Assembly: GCA_001770955.1 (NCBI GenBank)
Contig: MESL01000023.1
Location: 1-64,000 of the forward strand
Reading direction: 5' to 3'
DNA: 64,000 nucleotides
DNA from: Burkholderiales bacterium RIFCSPLOWO2_12_FULL_65_40
Lineage (GTDB): Bacteria; Pseudomonadota; Gammaproteobacteria; Burkholderiales; Burkholderiaceae_C
The position numbers were made by a program, and so were the translations under genes. The number at the start of each line of letters is the position of its first letter. Within the stretch, counting starts at the first letter, position 1. The notes beneath the pieces were generated by a model, which searched no databases, was not told the origin of the DNA, and saw only the letters and a list, made by a program, of their open reading frames with translations. Below are positions 1 through 9,895 of the stretch, in pieces.

Positions 1-1093
1 CAAACTTCTCTTCGTATTCCTCGTACGCCCGGTAAATCTCCTCCGCACTCTTGTCCGGGTGGTAGTTCAGCGTGAACAACAGGTTGTCGAAAGCCGTGCA
101 GTAATCCGGCTTCAGTGTGATGGCTCGGCGCAAGGCCGCAATTCCATCGTCCAGCAAGCCCAGCACGTTATAGACGCCGCTGATGTAATTCCATGCCACC
201 TCGAAATCAGGGCGCAATGCCAGTGCCCGCTCAAAAGCAGCCTTGGATTCCCGCAGTTGCCCCCCCTGTGCCAGCGCCAAACCCAGATTGCTGTATGCCT
301 CCGCGTGCTGGGGGTTCAGCTTCACCACGCGCGAGAGCACCTCGACGGCTTCATAAATCAGCCCGTATTCATACAAGGCATTGCCCAGATTGCTCTGCGC
401 CTCTAGATCGGAGGGCAGCAACTGTGCGGCCCTGCGCTTCGCGTGCAGCGCCTCGTCAATCCGGCCCAGAGGTTGCAGCATGGCGCCCAGCGCTTTCCAG
501 GCGAAGCCATTGTCTGGAAATTCCTCCACCATCGAGCGCGCGATTGCCGCCCCCTCGGCATAGGCCTTTCGCTGGAACAGGTCGACCAGCGCCTGCATCG
601 CCTGGCGGGTGGGCTCGGCCGTGGGCCCTGACTTGGGAGCCGCTGAATTCTGCCCCCCCCCCTCCTGTACCGAAGCAGAATGGTCGGGCAGTGCCACGGC
701 GATGCGCTCCAGCAAGGCATTGGCCATGGCACGCTGCAGACCGGAGGCCTGGGCCATGGGCAGAAGCTGCTGCACCAGATCGGCATGGCCGGCACGCAGC
801 AATGCATCCAGATAACTGAACCAATACTGGACATTGGCTGCATCCGTATTGAGCGCCGCCTCCAGGTGTGGCAGCGCTTCCTGCGGGCGCATCAGCTGCA
901 CAGCCAGCAGAACTCCCAGATTGTGGTGGGCATCCGGATGCTCGGGCAACCGCACCAGAAGCTCCCGATAGCAGCGTTCGGCCTCGACGTACTCCCAGGC
1001 CTTGTGGTGTGCAATGGCACGCGCCAGTATTGCATCGGGTGCAGGGGTTTCACCCGGTTCTCCGGAGACTGGCGGCAAGGAAAATTCAGTCAT
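1..1093 (-). CDS. TPR-repeat protein, N-terminal part of a probable SPINDLY-type O-GlcNAc transferase-like protein (truncated by left window edge)
   Basis: Open minus-strand frame from ATG at 1093 (MTEFSLPPVSGEPGETPAPDAILARAIAHH...) to the window edge, with TPR-like repeats (AWKALGAMLQPLGRIDEALHAKRRAAQLLP; AYSNLGLALAQGGQLRESKAAFERALALRP) and the motif LLFTLNYHPDKSAEEIYRAYEEYEEKF typical of the TPR-SPY junction. Not in the ORF track because it has no stop inside the window. Confidence 0.75.
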   Translation of the reverse strand, partial: MTEFSLPPVSGEPGETPAPDAILARAIAHHKAWEYVEAERCYRELLVRLPEHPDAHHNLGVLLAVQLMRPQEALPHLEAALNTDAANVQYWFSYLDALLRAGHADLVQQLLPMAQASGLQRAMANALLERIAVALPDHSASVQEGGGQNSAAPKSGPTAEPTRQAMQALVDLFQRKAYAEGAAIARSMVEEFPDNGFAWKALGAMLQPLGRIDEALHAKRRAAQLLPSDLEAQSNLGNALYEYGLIYEAVEVLSRVVKLNPQHAEAYSNLGLALAQGGQLRESKAAFERALALRPDFEVAWNYISGVYNVLGLLDDGIAALRRAITLKPDYCTAFDNLLFTLNYHPDKSAEEIYRAYEEYEEKF

Positions 1094-1366
1094 CAGCGTG
1101 GCGGCGGCATAGTGGCGTATTTCTTGAGAATATGCACTCTGCGTTGCCCAAAGAACCGGAGTTGTGGTCTTTTTCCCACTTACCTTGCGCCATCACCCCG
1201 CTTGCACTTCTCCAGAATCGACACAGCTTGATGCTGTTTTAACCAGAATTCCTGTCAATCCGATACATTGTGAGCAAAGATGTTGCCCCACGAAATCCCA
1301 ATCAGGCGGTTTTGAACGACGCTAGTTGACGCTTATCACCATTGCAGACTCTGCCAAAATCACCCC

Positions 1367-2227
1367 ATGTTTGTCATCATTGGTTACATCGTCGTTTTCG
1401 GGTGTATTTTCGGGGTCTACATCCTGCATGGCGGCAACATTGCCGTGATCCTGAAAGCGCTGCCCTTTGAAATCGTCACGATTCTGGGTGGTGCGCTCGG
1501 CGCTTTTGTGGTGAACAACCAGCCCAAGGTGCTCAAGGCCACCATGGCGGCCATTCCCATGGCCCTGAAAAGCTCCAAGTACACCAAGGCACGGTACATG
1601 GAGCTGATGGCCATGCTGTACGACATCCTGCAAAAAGCCCGTAAGGAAGGGCTGATGGCTATTGAAAAGGATGTGGAAACCCCCCACGAGTCGGAAATAT
1701 TCAACAAGTACCCCACTGTCGGGTCAGACCACCACGTGGTGGAATTCATGACCGACTACCTGCGCATGATGGTGTCGGGCAATCTGAACGCCCACGAAAT
1801 TGAAGCCCTGATGGATAACGAGATCGAAACCCATCACCAGGAGGCTCACGCCCCTGTAGCGGCTCTGGCGCGGCTGGCAGGTGCGTTGCCTGCGTTCGGC
1901 ATCATTGCGGCGGTGCTGGGGGTGGTCAACACCATGGGCTCCGTCGGGCAACCGCCCTCCGTGCTGGGGGGCATGATTGGCTCTGCTCTGGTGGGAACAT
2001 TCCTGGGCATCCTTCTGGCGTATGGAGTGGTGGAACCCCTGGGCGGGCTGGTGGAGCAAAAATCCGAGGACGCAGCCAAAGAGCTGCAGTGCATCAAGTC
2101 CACCCTGCTAGCCAGCATGCAGGGCTACAACCCGGCTACTGCCATTGAATTTGGCCGCAAGGTCTTGTTCTCGATAGACCGGCCAAGCTTCATCGAGCTC
2201 GAAAGCCATGTGAAAGGCAAGAAATAG
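1367..2227 (+). CDS. motA: Flagellar motor stator protein MotA
   Basis: 286 aa, MFVIIGYIVVFGCIFGVYILHGGN...; followed by motB. Confidence 0.97.
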   Translation: MFVIIGYIVVFGCIFGVYILHGGNIAVILKALPFEIVTILGGALGAFVVNNQPKVLKATMAAIPMALKSSKYTKARYMELMAMLYDILQKARKEGLMAIEKDVETPHESEIFNKYPTVGSDHHVVEFMTDYLRMMVSGNLNAHEIEALMDNEIETHHQEAHAPVAALARLAGALPAFGIIAAVLGVVNTMGSVGQPPSVLGGMIGSALVGTFLGILLAYGVVEPLGGLVEQKSEDAAKELQCIKSTLLASMQGYNPATAIEFGRKVLFSIDRPSFIELESHVKGKK

Positions 2228-2246
2228 GCCTTTACCCCACTAAAAC

Positions 2247-3188
2247 ATGGCAGAAAAGAAACTCCAGCCCATCATCGTCAAGCGCATCAAGAAAGGCGGC
2301 CACGCAGTGCATGGCGGCGCCTGGAAGATTGCCTATGCCGACTTCGTGACGGCGATGATGGCTTTCTTTCTACTGATGTGGCTGCTGGGCTCCACGGCCA
2401 AAGGAGAACTGCAGGGCATTGCGGACTACTTCAATGCCCCCCTCAAGGTGGCCATGGTAGGCGGCGATGGAGCGGGCAACAGCTCCAGCATCATCCCGGG
2501 CGGTGGCAATGACCTGAGCAAGGTGCACGGGCAGGTGCGGCGATCGGACTCCGACGTGGACAAACAGCGCCGCATGACGCCGGAGCAGATGCGCGCTGAC
2601 ATGGCGCGACAGGATGCGGCGCGCATCAAGGCCCTGCAGGCCAAGATCGACTCGATCATCACGGCCAGCCCGATACTGAACGAATACCGCTCGCAAATCC
2701 GCATGGACGTGACGCCCGATGGGCTGCAGATCCAGATTGTGGATGAACAGAACCGCCCCATGTTCGATAGCGGCAGCGCTTTGGTCAAACCGTACATGCG
2801 CGATATTTTGCGGGGCATCGGTGCGTCGCTGACCGAGGTGGAAAACCGCGTCAGCCTGGCGGGCCATACCGACGCCGTGCCCTACGGCAACAGCGACCGT
2901 GGCTACAGCAATTGGGAACTCTCCGCCGACCGCGCCAACGCCTCACGGCGCGAACTGGTGGCGGCTGGTATGCCCGACGCCAAACTGGCGCGGGTCGTGG
3001 GTCTGGCCGCCAGCGATTTGCTGGATGCACAGAACCCGCGGGCGCCCAGCAATCGACGCATTACGATCACCGTTTTGACACGGGAAGCCGAAGAAAGGCT
3101 CTTGGGCACCAACATCCCTGGTGTCCCTGCGGCACAATCAGTCGAAGAAAAGAGCGAAAATCCTCCCCCTGTCGATGGAAAGAGGTAA
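2247..3188 (+). CDS. motB: Flagellar motor protein MotB
   Basis: Plug/TM segment WKIAYADFVTAMMAFFLLMWLL and OmpA-like domain (LAGHTDAVPYGN). Confidence 0.97.
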   Translation: MAEKKLQPIIVKRIKKGGHAVHGGAWKIAYADFVTAMMAFFLLMWLLGSTAKGELQGIADYFNAPLKVAMVGGDGAGNSSSIIPGGGNDLSKVHGQVRRSDSDVDKQRRMTPEQMRADMARQDAARIKALQAKIDSIITASPILNEYRSQIRMDVTPDGLQIQIVDEQNRPMFDSGSALVKPYMRDILRGIGASLTEVENRVSLAGHTDAVPYGNSDRGYSNWELSADRANASRRELVAAGMPDAKLARVVGLAASDLLDAQNPRAPSNRRITITVLTREAEERLLGTNIPGVPAAQSVEEKSENPPPVDGKR

Positions 3189-3254
3189 CAACTTGTCACC
3201 CGCTCGTCCATCCATGACAATTCACACAGTAATTTCCGACCGAAAGGGTCCCAA

Positions 3255-3641
3255 GTGACCACTGCCCTTCGCTTCCTGATCGTTGACGACTTCTCCACGA
3301 TGCGACGCATTGTCCGTAACCTGCTCAAGGAAAGCGGGTTCACCGAGGCCGACGAGGCCGAGGACGGCGTTGCCGCCCTCAACAAATTGCGCAACAGCAA
3401 ATTTGATTTCGTTGTCACCGACATCAACATGCCCAACATGAACGGCTTTCAGCTGTTGGCGGAAATCAAGGGTGACGAGAAGCTCAAGCACCTGCCGGTG
3501 TTGATGGTCACAGCCGAGGCCCGCAAGGAAGACATCGTGGCCGCCGCCCAAGGGGGCGCCGCAGGCTACATCGTCAAGCCATTCACCAAGGCCACGCTGG
3601 AAGAGAAAGTGACGTTGATCATCAAAAAAGCAGGGCTGTAG
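3255..3641 (+). CDS. cheY: Chemotaxis response regulator CheY (GTG start)
   Basis: 128 aa receiver, [23 protein letters not shown]..., [12 protein letters not shown]. Confidence 0.96.
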   Translation: MTTALRFLIVDDFSTMRRIVRNLLKESGFTEADEAEDGVAALNKLRNSKFDFVVTDINMPNMNGFQLLAEIKGDEKLKHLPVLMVTAEARKEDIVAAAQGGAAGYIVKPFTKATLEEKVTLIIKKAGL

Positions 3642-3646
3642 ACGCC

Positions 3647-4273
3647 ATGGACACCGACAACACCCTGCCCGAGCCCCTGCCGGATGGCGAAGTCCATCAA
3701 AAAATCGGGGCTCTCACGCGCCAGCTTCACGATGCCCTGAAGGAATTGGGCTACGCAGACCAATTACGCGGAACCATGGGTGAGCTGCCCGATGCGCAGA
3801 GCCGTCTGTCCTACATCGCACGCCTCACCGGCGAGGCAGCAGAGAAGGTCTTGACTCGCGTCGAGCACGCCAAGACCCAGAATGACCACCTTGCGGCCGA
3901 ATCGCGCCGGATGATCGCTTCCCTTGTCAAGGACCCGGTGGCTGCCGTCGCCAAGGGGGAGATCATGAATTTCCTCACCGATGTGGAGCAGGTCACCAAG
4001 GTGTCCGACGAGCACCTGACGGAAATCATGATGGCCCAGGATTTTCACGATCTGACAGGCCAGGTGATCGCCCGGGTGGTGGCCCTGGCCGCCACCATTG
4101 AGCAGCAACTGGTGCAACTGGTCATTCAGACCGCGCCGCCCCATGCGGTGACCGCCCCCATAGAACCCCTGCGTGAGCACCTCGCCGGCCCGGTTGTCGA
4201 CCCCGACAAGACACCAGACGTCGTAACGGACCAGTCGCAAGTAGACGACCTGCTCGCCAGCCTCGGCTTCTGA
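3647..4273 (+). CDS. cheZ: Protein phosphatase CheZ
   Basis: AQDFHDLTGQVI motif, C-terminal CheY-binding tail DDLLASLGF, directly after cheY. Confidence 0.95.
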   Translation: MDTDNTLPEPLPDGEVHQKIGALTRQLHDALKELGYADQLRGTMGELPDAQSRLSYIARLTGEAAEKVLTRVEHAKTQNDHLAAESRRMIASLVKDPVAAVAKGEIMNFLTDVEQVTKVSDEHLTEIMMAQDFHDLTGQVIARVVALAATIEQQLVQLVIQTAPPHAVTAPIEPLREHLAGPVVDPDKTPDVVTDQSQVDDLLASLGF

Positions 4274-4375
4274 GCCGGCTCCAGCGCAGAATAAGAGCGG
4301 GCGGATCCCGCCTTATCGGGCTTTAGATTTCGGCCCCCCTCACGACAATGGCATGACACCTCAGGTCATGCCACC

Positions 4376-5530
4376 ATGGAATCCAGCCAAGATCGCAGTC
4401 TTCCCGCCACAGAGCGCAAGCTTCAAAAAGCACGCACTGACGGCCAGGCCGCGCGTTCGCGTGATCTGTCCCATCTCGCCATTCTGGGCACCGGGGCGGC
4501 TTGCCTGCTGGTATTCACCCCTCAGATGTTCGATCAGTTGCTGCGCGCCATGGAGCAGCAGCTCGTGTTTGATGCAACCACCGTTCAGGCCACGGGCAGC
4601 ATGCTCGCGCGGCTGCAAGGCATGTCGGTGGTGGGCCTTGTGGCCAGTGCTGTTTTCTCGATAGTGATCAGTGCCGCAGCCCTGCTCAGCGCCATCGGCG
4701 CGGGCGGCTGGGTTTTCAGCTTCAAGCCCATCACTCCGCAGTTCAACCGCCTCAACCCCATTTCAGGTACCGCCAACCTGTTCTCCAAACAGCAAATGGC
4801 GAATGTGCTCAAGATGGTGCTGATGACCGCCATCCTGTCCGCCGTTGCCTGGAAGTACATGAACGGCAGCATCGAGAAGGTTGCCATGCTGGTGCTGCAA
4901 CCCTCGCCGGTGGCCATTCGCCATGTCGCCAACTGGCTGACCGCAGGCATGGGCCTGCTGCTTCTGGTGGTGTTCCTCGTGGCCATGGTGGACGTGCCCT
5001 TGCAGGCCTTCTTTTTCAAAGACCGCCTGAAGATGTCGCACCAGGAAGTGAAGCAGGAGCACAAGGAATCAGAGGGCAGCCCGGAGGTCAAGGGGCGGAT
5101 GCGCCAGCGCCAGCGCGAGATTGCAGACCGGGCCAGCATCACGGCCGTGCCCAAAGCCGATTTTGTGGTAATGAACCCCACCCACTACGCCGTGGCGCTC
5201 AAATACGACGAGCAGACCATGAGCGCCCCCCAGGTGATCTCGAAGGGCACCGACCTGATTGCACTGAAGATTCGCGAGCTTGCCAAAAGCCACGATGTTC
5301 CAGTTCTTGAATCGCCCGTGCTGGCACGTGCGCTCTATGCCCATGCCGAACTGGATCAGGCCATTCCCGCCCAGCTCTACACCGCCGTGGCCCAGGTGCT
5401 GGCCTATGTGTACCGCCTCAAGGCCGCCATGCGGGGCCAGGGCCGCATGCCGGAAGACCTGCCCGAGCCCTTTGTTCCACCCGAGCTGGATCCTTTGAAC
5501 AAGACCGCCCAACAAGGTAAGCAGCCATGA
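4376..5530 (+). CDS. flhB: Flagellar biosynthesis protein FlhB
   Basis: 384 aa; NPTH autocleavage motif (VVMNPTHYAVALKYD). Confidence 0.97.
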   Translation: MESSQDRSLPATERKLQKARTDGQAARSRDLSHLAILGTGAACLLVFTPQMFDQLLRAMEQQLVFDATTVQATGSMLARLQGMSVVGLVASAVFSIVISAAALLSAIGAGGWVFSFKPITPQFNRLNPISGTANLFSKQQMANVLKMVLMTAILSAVAWKYMNGSIEKVAMLVLQPSPVAIRHVANWLTAGMGLLLLVVFLVAMVDVPLQAFFFKDRLKMSHQEVKQEHKESEGSPEVKGRMRQRQREIADRASITAVPKADFVVMNPTHYAVALKYDEQTMSAPQVISKGTDLIALKIRELAKSHDVPVLESPVLARALYAHAELDQAIPAQLYTAVAQVLAYVYRLKAAMRGQGRMPEDLPEPFVPPELDPLNKTAQQGKQP

Positions 5531-7608
5531 ACATCACTCTGAAATCTGCACAGCAATGGGCCGGCTCGAACAAGGCCGCGGCCCAGGGCCTGTCTGCCCC
5601 GCTGCTGGTGGTCGCCATTCTGGCCCTGATGGTGTTGCCCATTCCCGCCTGGATGCTCGACACTTTCTTCACCATCAATATTGCAGTGGCGCTGATGGTG
5701 ATGATGGTCGCGGCCTACATGCTCAAGCCGCTGGACTTTGCGGCATTCCCCTCCGTGCTGCTGCTGACGACGCTGATGCGCCTGTCGCTCAACGTAGCGT
5801 CCACCCGTGTGGTGCTGCTGGAAGGCCATACCGGCCCGGGCGCTGCGGGCGCCGTGATCGAGGCCTTCGGCCACTTTCTGATTGGCGGTAATTTCGCCGT
5901 CGGTCTGATCGTGTTCGCCATCCTGGTGGTGATCAACTTCATCGTGATCACCAAGGGCGCCGAACGCATCGCCGAAGTGTCGGCACGCTTCACCCTCGAC
6001 GCCATGCCGGGCAAGCAGATGGCGGTGGACGCCGATCTGAACGCCGGCCTCATCGATGAAGCGGAAGCCAAGCGGCGCCGTGCCGAGGTGGGCGAAGAAG
6101 CCAACTTTTTCGGCTCAATGGATGGCGCCTCCAAATTCGTGCGGGGCGATGCCGTCGCCGGCATTCTGATTCTGCTGATCAATATCGTGGGCGGCTTCGC
6201 CATCGGCATGCTGCAGCACGGCCTGTCGGCTTCGAAGGCGGCAGACACCTATATTTTGATGGCCGTGGGCGATGCCCTGGTTGCCCAGATTCCAGGGCTG
6301 CTGATCTCGGTGGCAGCCGCCATGGTGATCTCCCGCGTGGGCAAAGACACCGACATGGGGCACCAGATCGTGCACCAGCTGTTCACCTCGCCGCGTGTGC
6401 TGGGTGTCACGGCCGGTATCCTGATCTTCCTGGGCCTCATTCCGGGCATGCCGCATATCGTGTTCCTGGGCATTGGCAGCCTGCTGGGCTACATGGCCTG
6501 GGTGCTGATGCAGCGCGCCAAGGCACCCGCCCCGGTAGAGGCACCCTCTGCTCCCGTGGGCGATGGCGAAGCGACCTGGGACGACCTGCAACCGGTGGAC
6601 CTTCTGGGCCTGGAACTGGGCTACCGCCTGATTGCACTGGTGGACAAGTCCCGCCAAGGCGACCTGCTTACCCGCATCAAGGGCGTACGCCGCAAGTTTG
6701 CCCAGGAAGTGGGCTTTCTGCCCCCGCCCGTGCATGTGCGCGACAACCTGGAACTCAAGCCCAGTGGCTACCGCATCACCCTGCGCGGCGTGGTGGTGGG
6801 CGAAGGTGAGGCTTTCCCGGGCATGCACCTGGCTATCAACCCGGGCGGCATCACCACCCCGCTGATCGGCACCCCCACCACCGATCCGGCCTTCGGTTTG
6901 CCCGCGCACTGGATCGACGAACGCCAGAAGGAAGCGGCGCAAATGGCCGGTTTTACCGTGGTTGATTCGGAAACCGTGATGGCGACACATTTGTCACACT
7001 TGATGCAAGTGCAAGCCGCCAAGCTGCTCAGCCGGACAGAGACCCAGCAACTGGTGGAGCACGTGGCCAAACTGGCCCCCAGACTCATCGAAGAAGTGGT
7101 TCCCAAAATGGTTTCGATCGCAACGTTCCAGAAGGTTCTGCAGCTGCTGCTGGAGGAATCGGTGCACATCCGCGATATCCGCACCATCATCGAGACGCTG
7201 GCCGAATTCGCTGGCAGCATCACCGACCCGGTGGAACTGGCCCGGCGCGTACGCATCGCTCTTTCGCCTGCCATCGTGCAGCAGATCTATGGCCCCACCC
7301 GCGAACTCAATGTGATCGCCATCGAGCCTGGCCTGGAGCGCCTGCTGGTGCAAGCCCTGAGCAATGCGGCAGGGCCGGCACTGGACCCCGGTGTCGCAGA
7401 CATCCTCACTCAGAAAGCCGCTGAAGTGGCGCTCAAGCAGGAAGAAATGGGCCTGCCGGCCTGCCTGCTGGTGCCCGACCAGATCCGCGGTGCCATCTCC
7501 CGCCTGGTGCGCCGCGTGGCGCCCCGGCTACAGGTTCTCGCTCACAGCGAGATTCCTGAAACCCACACCATCCGCATTGGCCCCATCCTCAAAGGAGCAT
7601 CGGCATGA
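5527..7608 (+). CDS. flhA: Flagellar biosynthesis protein FlhA
   Basis: 693 aa; typical FlhA N-terminal membrane region and FHIPEP-like segment; 4-nt overlap with flhB. Confidence 0.97.
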   Translation: MNITLKSAQQWAGSNKAAAQGLSAPLLVVAILALMVLPIPAWMLDTFFTINIAVALMVMMVAAYMLKPLDFAAFPSVLLLTTLMRLSLNVASTRVVLLEGHTGPGAAGAVIEAFGHFLIGGNFAVGLIVFAILVVINFIVITKGAERIAEVSARFTLDAMPGKQMAVDADLNAGLIDEAEAKRRRAEVGEEANFFGSMDGASKFVRGDAVAGILILLINIVGGFAIGMLQHGLSASKAADTYILMAVGDALVAQIPGLLISVAAAMVISRVGKDTDMGHQIVHQLFTSPRVLGVTAGILIFLGLIPGMPHIVFLGIGSLLGYMAWVLMQRAKAPAPVEAPSAPVGDGEATWDDLQPVDLLGLELGYRLIALVDKSRQGDLLTRIKGVRRKFAQEVGFLPPPVHVRDNLELKPSGYRITLRGVVVGEGEAFPGMHLAINPGGITTPLIGTPTTDPAFGLPAHWIDERQKEAAQMAGFTVVDSETVMATHLSHLMQVQAAKLLSRTETQQLVEHVAKLAPRLIEEVVPKMVSIATFQKVLQLLLEESVHIRDIRTIIETLAEFAGSITDPVELARRVRIALSPAIVQQIYGPTRELNVIAIEPGLERLLVQALSNAAGPALDPGVADILTQKAAEVALKQEEMGLPACLLVPDQIRGAISRLVRRVAPRLQVLAHSEIPETHTIRIGPILKGASA

Positions 7609-9098
7609 ACATCAAACGCTTCCACGCTGCCACATCCCGCGAGGCCCTGGCGAAAGCACGCATGGCTTTCGGGGAAGGCACGCTGATCCTGTCCAACCGG
7701 CCCACAGCCAACGGAGTCGAAGTGGTCGCGACAGCCGAGGACGCGCTGGGCTCTATCGATCAGGCCCACGAGGGCTTTCAGGCAGAGCGCCGGCTGGACG
7801 TGGCGCACACGCCCACACCGTCCCGCAAGCCGTTGCAGGAGCGTGCGGCCCTCGAAGTGCGCAACCCGGTGAAGGAAGACACCGAGCAGCTGGCCATGAG
7901 CACCCTGTCCTTCCAGGACTACGTGCGCGAACGCATGCTGCGTCGGCGCCATGAAGCGCTGCAGGACAACCGTCCACTGGATGCAGCCATGCTCGAACGC
8001 GGGCCTGAACCCGCACGCGAGCGACCAGCCCCCGCTCAGGTGGTGCGGCACAACCCCTTGCGTCCGGTTCAGCCCATGCCAGAAGCGCCGATGCGCAATC
8101 CGGTTCGGCGTGAGCACGCAGCGCCCTCCCTCGCAGCACCAGCCGTGGACCCACAAGGCCTGATGCATGAACTGCAAAGCATGAAAGAGTTGATCGAAGA
8201 TCGCTTCAACACGCTCTCCTGGCTGGGCCAGGCGCGGCAGAACCCGATCCATTCGAACCTGATGCTCAAGATGATCCGGGCGGGCTACTCGCCCTCGCTG
8301 GCACGCGCCATTCTGGAGCGTATGCCCGAAGACATGGATGCCGCCGAGTCGGTACGCTGGCTCATGGACGTCCTGGAACGCAATCTGCGTACCGATGCGG
8401 GGGGACGTCCGCTGTACGAAGAGGGCGGCATTTTTGCCCTGGTGGGCTCCACCGGCGTGGGAAAGACAACCACGACGGCCAAGCTCGCCGCGATGTGCGC
8501 ACGCATCCACGGCCCGGGCAGTGTCGGCCTGATCACGCTGGACACCTACCGCGTCGGCGCGCATGACCAATTGCGCAGCTATGGCCGTATGCTGGGCATC
8601 GTTGCCCATCTGGCCCACGACCGCGCCGCCTTACAGGATCTGCTGGGTCTGCTCAGCAGCAAGAAGATGGTGCTCATCGACACCACGGGCATCGCGCCAC
8701 GCGACCCCCGCAAGCGCGACATGCTCGAAGTGCTTGACCTGCCCCATGTCAACCGCTTGCTGGTACTCAATGCCAGCTGCCATGGCGACACGCTCGACGA
8801 TACCCTGACAGCCTTCAAGACCGACGGATCCCAGCAGGCCATCCTGTCCAAGGTGGACGAGGCCGTAAAGCTCGGGCCGGCCATCGACGCCCTGATCCGG
8901 CACCAGATGGTGCTGCGCGGCGTAACCAATGGCCAGCGTGTTCCGGAAGACTGGGAGGCCGCCGATGCGCACAAACTGGTGGGCGCCTCCATGCGCTCGC
9001 CCGTGCGCTCAGCCTTCGACCCCAAGGCGTCAGACCTGAACTTCTTTTTCTCGCACGCTCCGGACCATGTCCGTGAAAAGGGGATGATCGATGCTTGA
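7605..9098 (+). CDS. flhF: Flagellar SRP-like GTPase FlhF
   Basis: P-loop VGSTGVGKTTTTAKLAA; N-terminal MNIKRFHAATSREALAKARMAFG. Confidence 0.96.
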   Translation: MNIKRFHAATSREALAKARMAFGEGTLILSNRPTANGVEVVATAEDALGSIDQAHEGFQAERRLDVAHTPTPSRKPLQERAALEVRNPVKEDTEQLAMSTLSFQDYVRERMLRRRHEALQDNRPLDAAMLERGPEPARERPAPAQVVRHNPLRPVQPMPEAPMRNPVRREHAAPSLAAPAVDPQGLMHELQSMKELIEDRFNTLSWLGQARQNPIHSNLMLKMIRAGYSPSLARAILERMPEDMDAAESVRWLMDVLERNLRTDAGGRPLYEEGGIFALVGSTGVGKTTTTAKLAAMCARIHGPGSVGLITLDTYRVGAHDQLRSYGRMLGIVAHLAHDRAALQDLLGLLSSKKMVLIDTTGIAPRDPRKRDMLEVLDLPHVNRLLVLNASCHGDTLDDTLTAFKTDGSQQAILSKVDEAVKLGPAIDALIRHQMVLRGVTNGQRVPEDWEAADAHKLVGASMRSPVRSAFDPKASDLNFFFSHAPDHVREKGMIDA

Positions 9099-9894
9099 CA
9101 TCGGCTTTCACCAAGGCGCCAGCCTGTACAGCCACACTCCCCAGGATGAACTCCGGCTGGTGGCCGTCGCCAGCTCGCACGCGGATGCCTACGGACTGGA
9201 AACGCTCTGGCAGGTCTGCCTGCATCTGCAGCGCCTGGGTTACCCCGTGGTGGTGCTCGATGGCACCGCCCATGAGAACGAATCCAGCCCCGGCCTGCAG
9301 GACTTGCTCGCCAACGCCCCCTGGAGCGACAGCATCGGGCCCGGAAGTCGCATGGATGCTTCTGCCCTGGCGGTCCTGCCGGCAGCGCTCGGGCTGCAGA
9401 GCCTTTCTGCGAACCCCAGGAATCTGCAACAGCCACTGCAACCACTGGAGCCGCTGTTCCGGCGGTATGCACTGGTGGTTCTTTACGCACCCGTCAGCAC
9501 ATTGGCATCTCCCCTGCTGGCGGGCACGATGACGACCCCGCTGCTGATCATGACGCCGGGGAAATCCGGGGTGGTCAACAGCTACCGGCAACTCAAGCAC
9601 CTTGCACTGCATGCAGGACTGACGGGCACGGTGGCCTGCATGACACGCTCCAACCAGACGGACCAGCACTCCCAGGGCGAGAGCGCATTGCAGTCCCTGC
9701 GCCAGTGTGCAGCACGCCACCTCGGGCAGCGGATCCGGACCACCCTGATCCGCACGGAAAGCCCGCAGGATCTGCAACGATTGGCCTTGCAACTGATCGA
9801 AAACGCATGCACCATCAGTGCGCAAGGCACAGCAACTGCGCTACCATCCTCCTTGGCAGCAAGCACTCCCGCGCATATTGTTCAGAGCCATTGA
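9091..9894 (+). CDS. FlhG/FleN-position protein, divergent (no recognisable Walker A)
   Basis: 267 aa between flhF and fliA, with RLVAVASSHADAYGLETLWQVCLHLQRLGYPVVVLDG; overlaps flhF. Confidence 0.7.
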   Translation: MLDIGFHQGASLYSHTPQDELRLVAVASSHADAYGLETLWQVCLHLQRLGYPVVVLDGTAHENESSPGLQDLLANAPWSDSIGPGSRMDASALAVLPAALGLQSLSANPRNLQQPLQPLEPLFRRYALVVLYAPVSTLASPLLAGTMTTPLLIMTPGKSGVVNSYRQLKHLALHAGLTGTVACMTRSNQTDQHSQGESALQSLRQCAARHLGQRIRTTLIRTESPQDLQRLALQLIENACTISAQGTATALPSSLAASTPAHIVQSH

Positions 9895-9895
9895 A

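Noticed and set aside
1200-1366. Possible sigma-28 promoter upstream of motA (TCCGATAC at about 1259)
   Set aside because: No acceptable -35 element at the right spacing.
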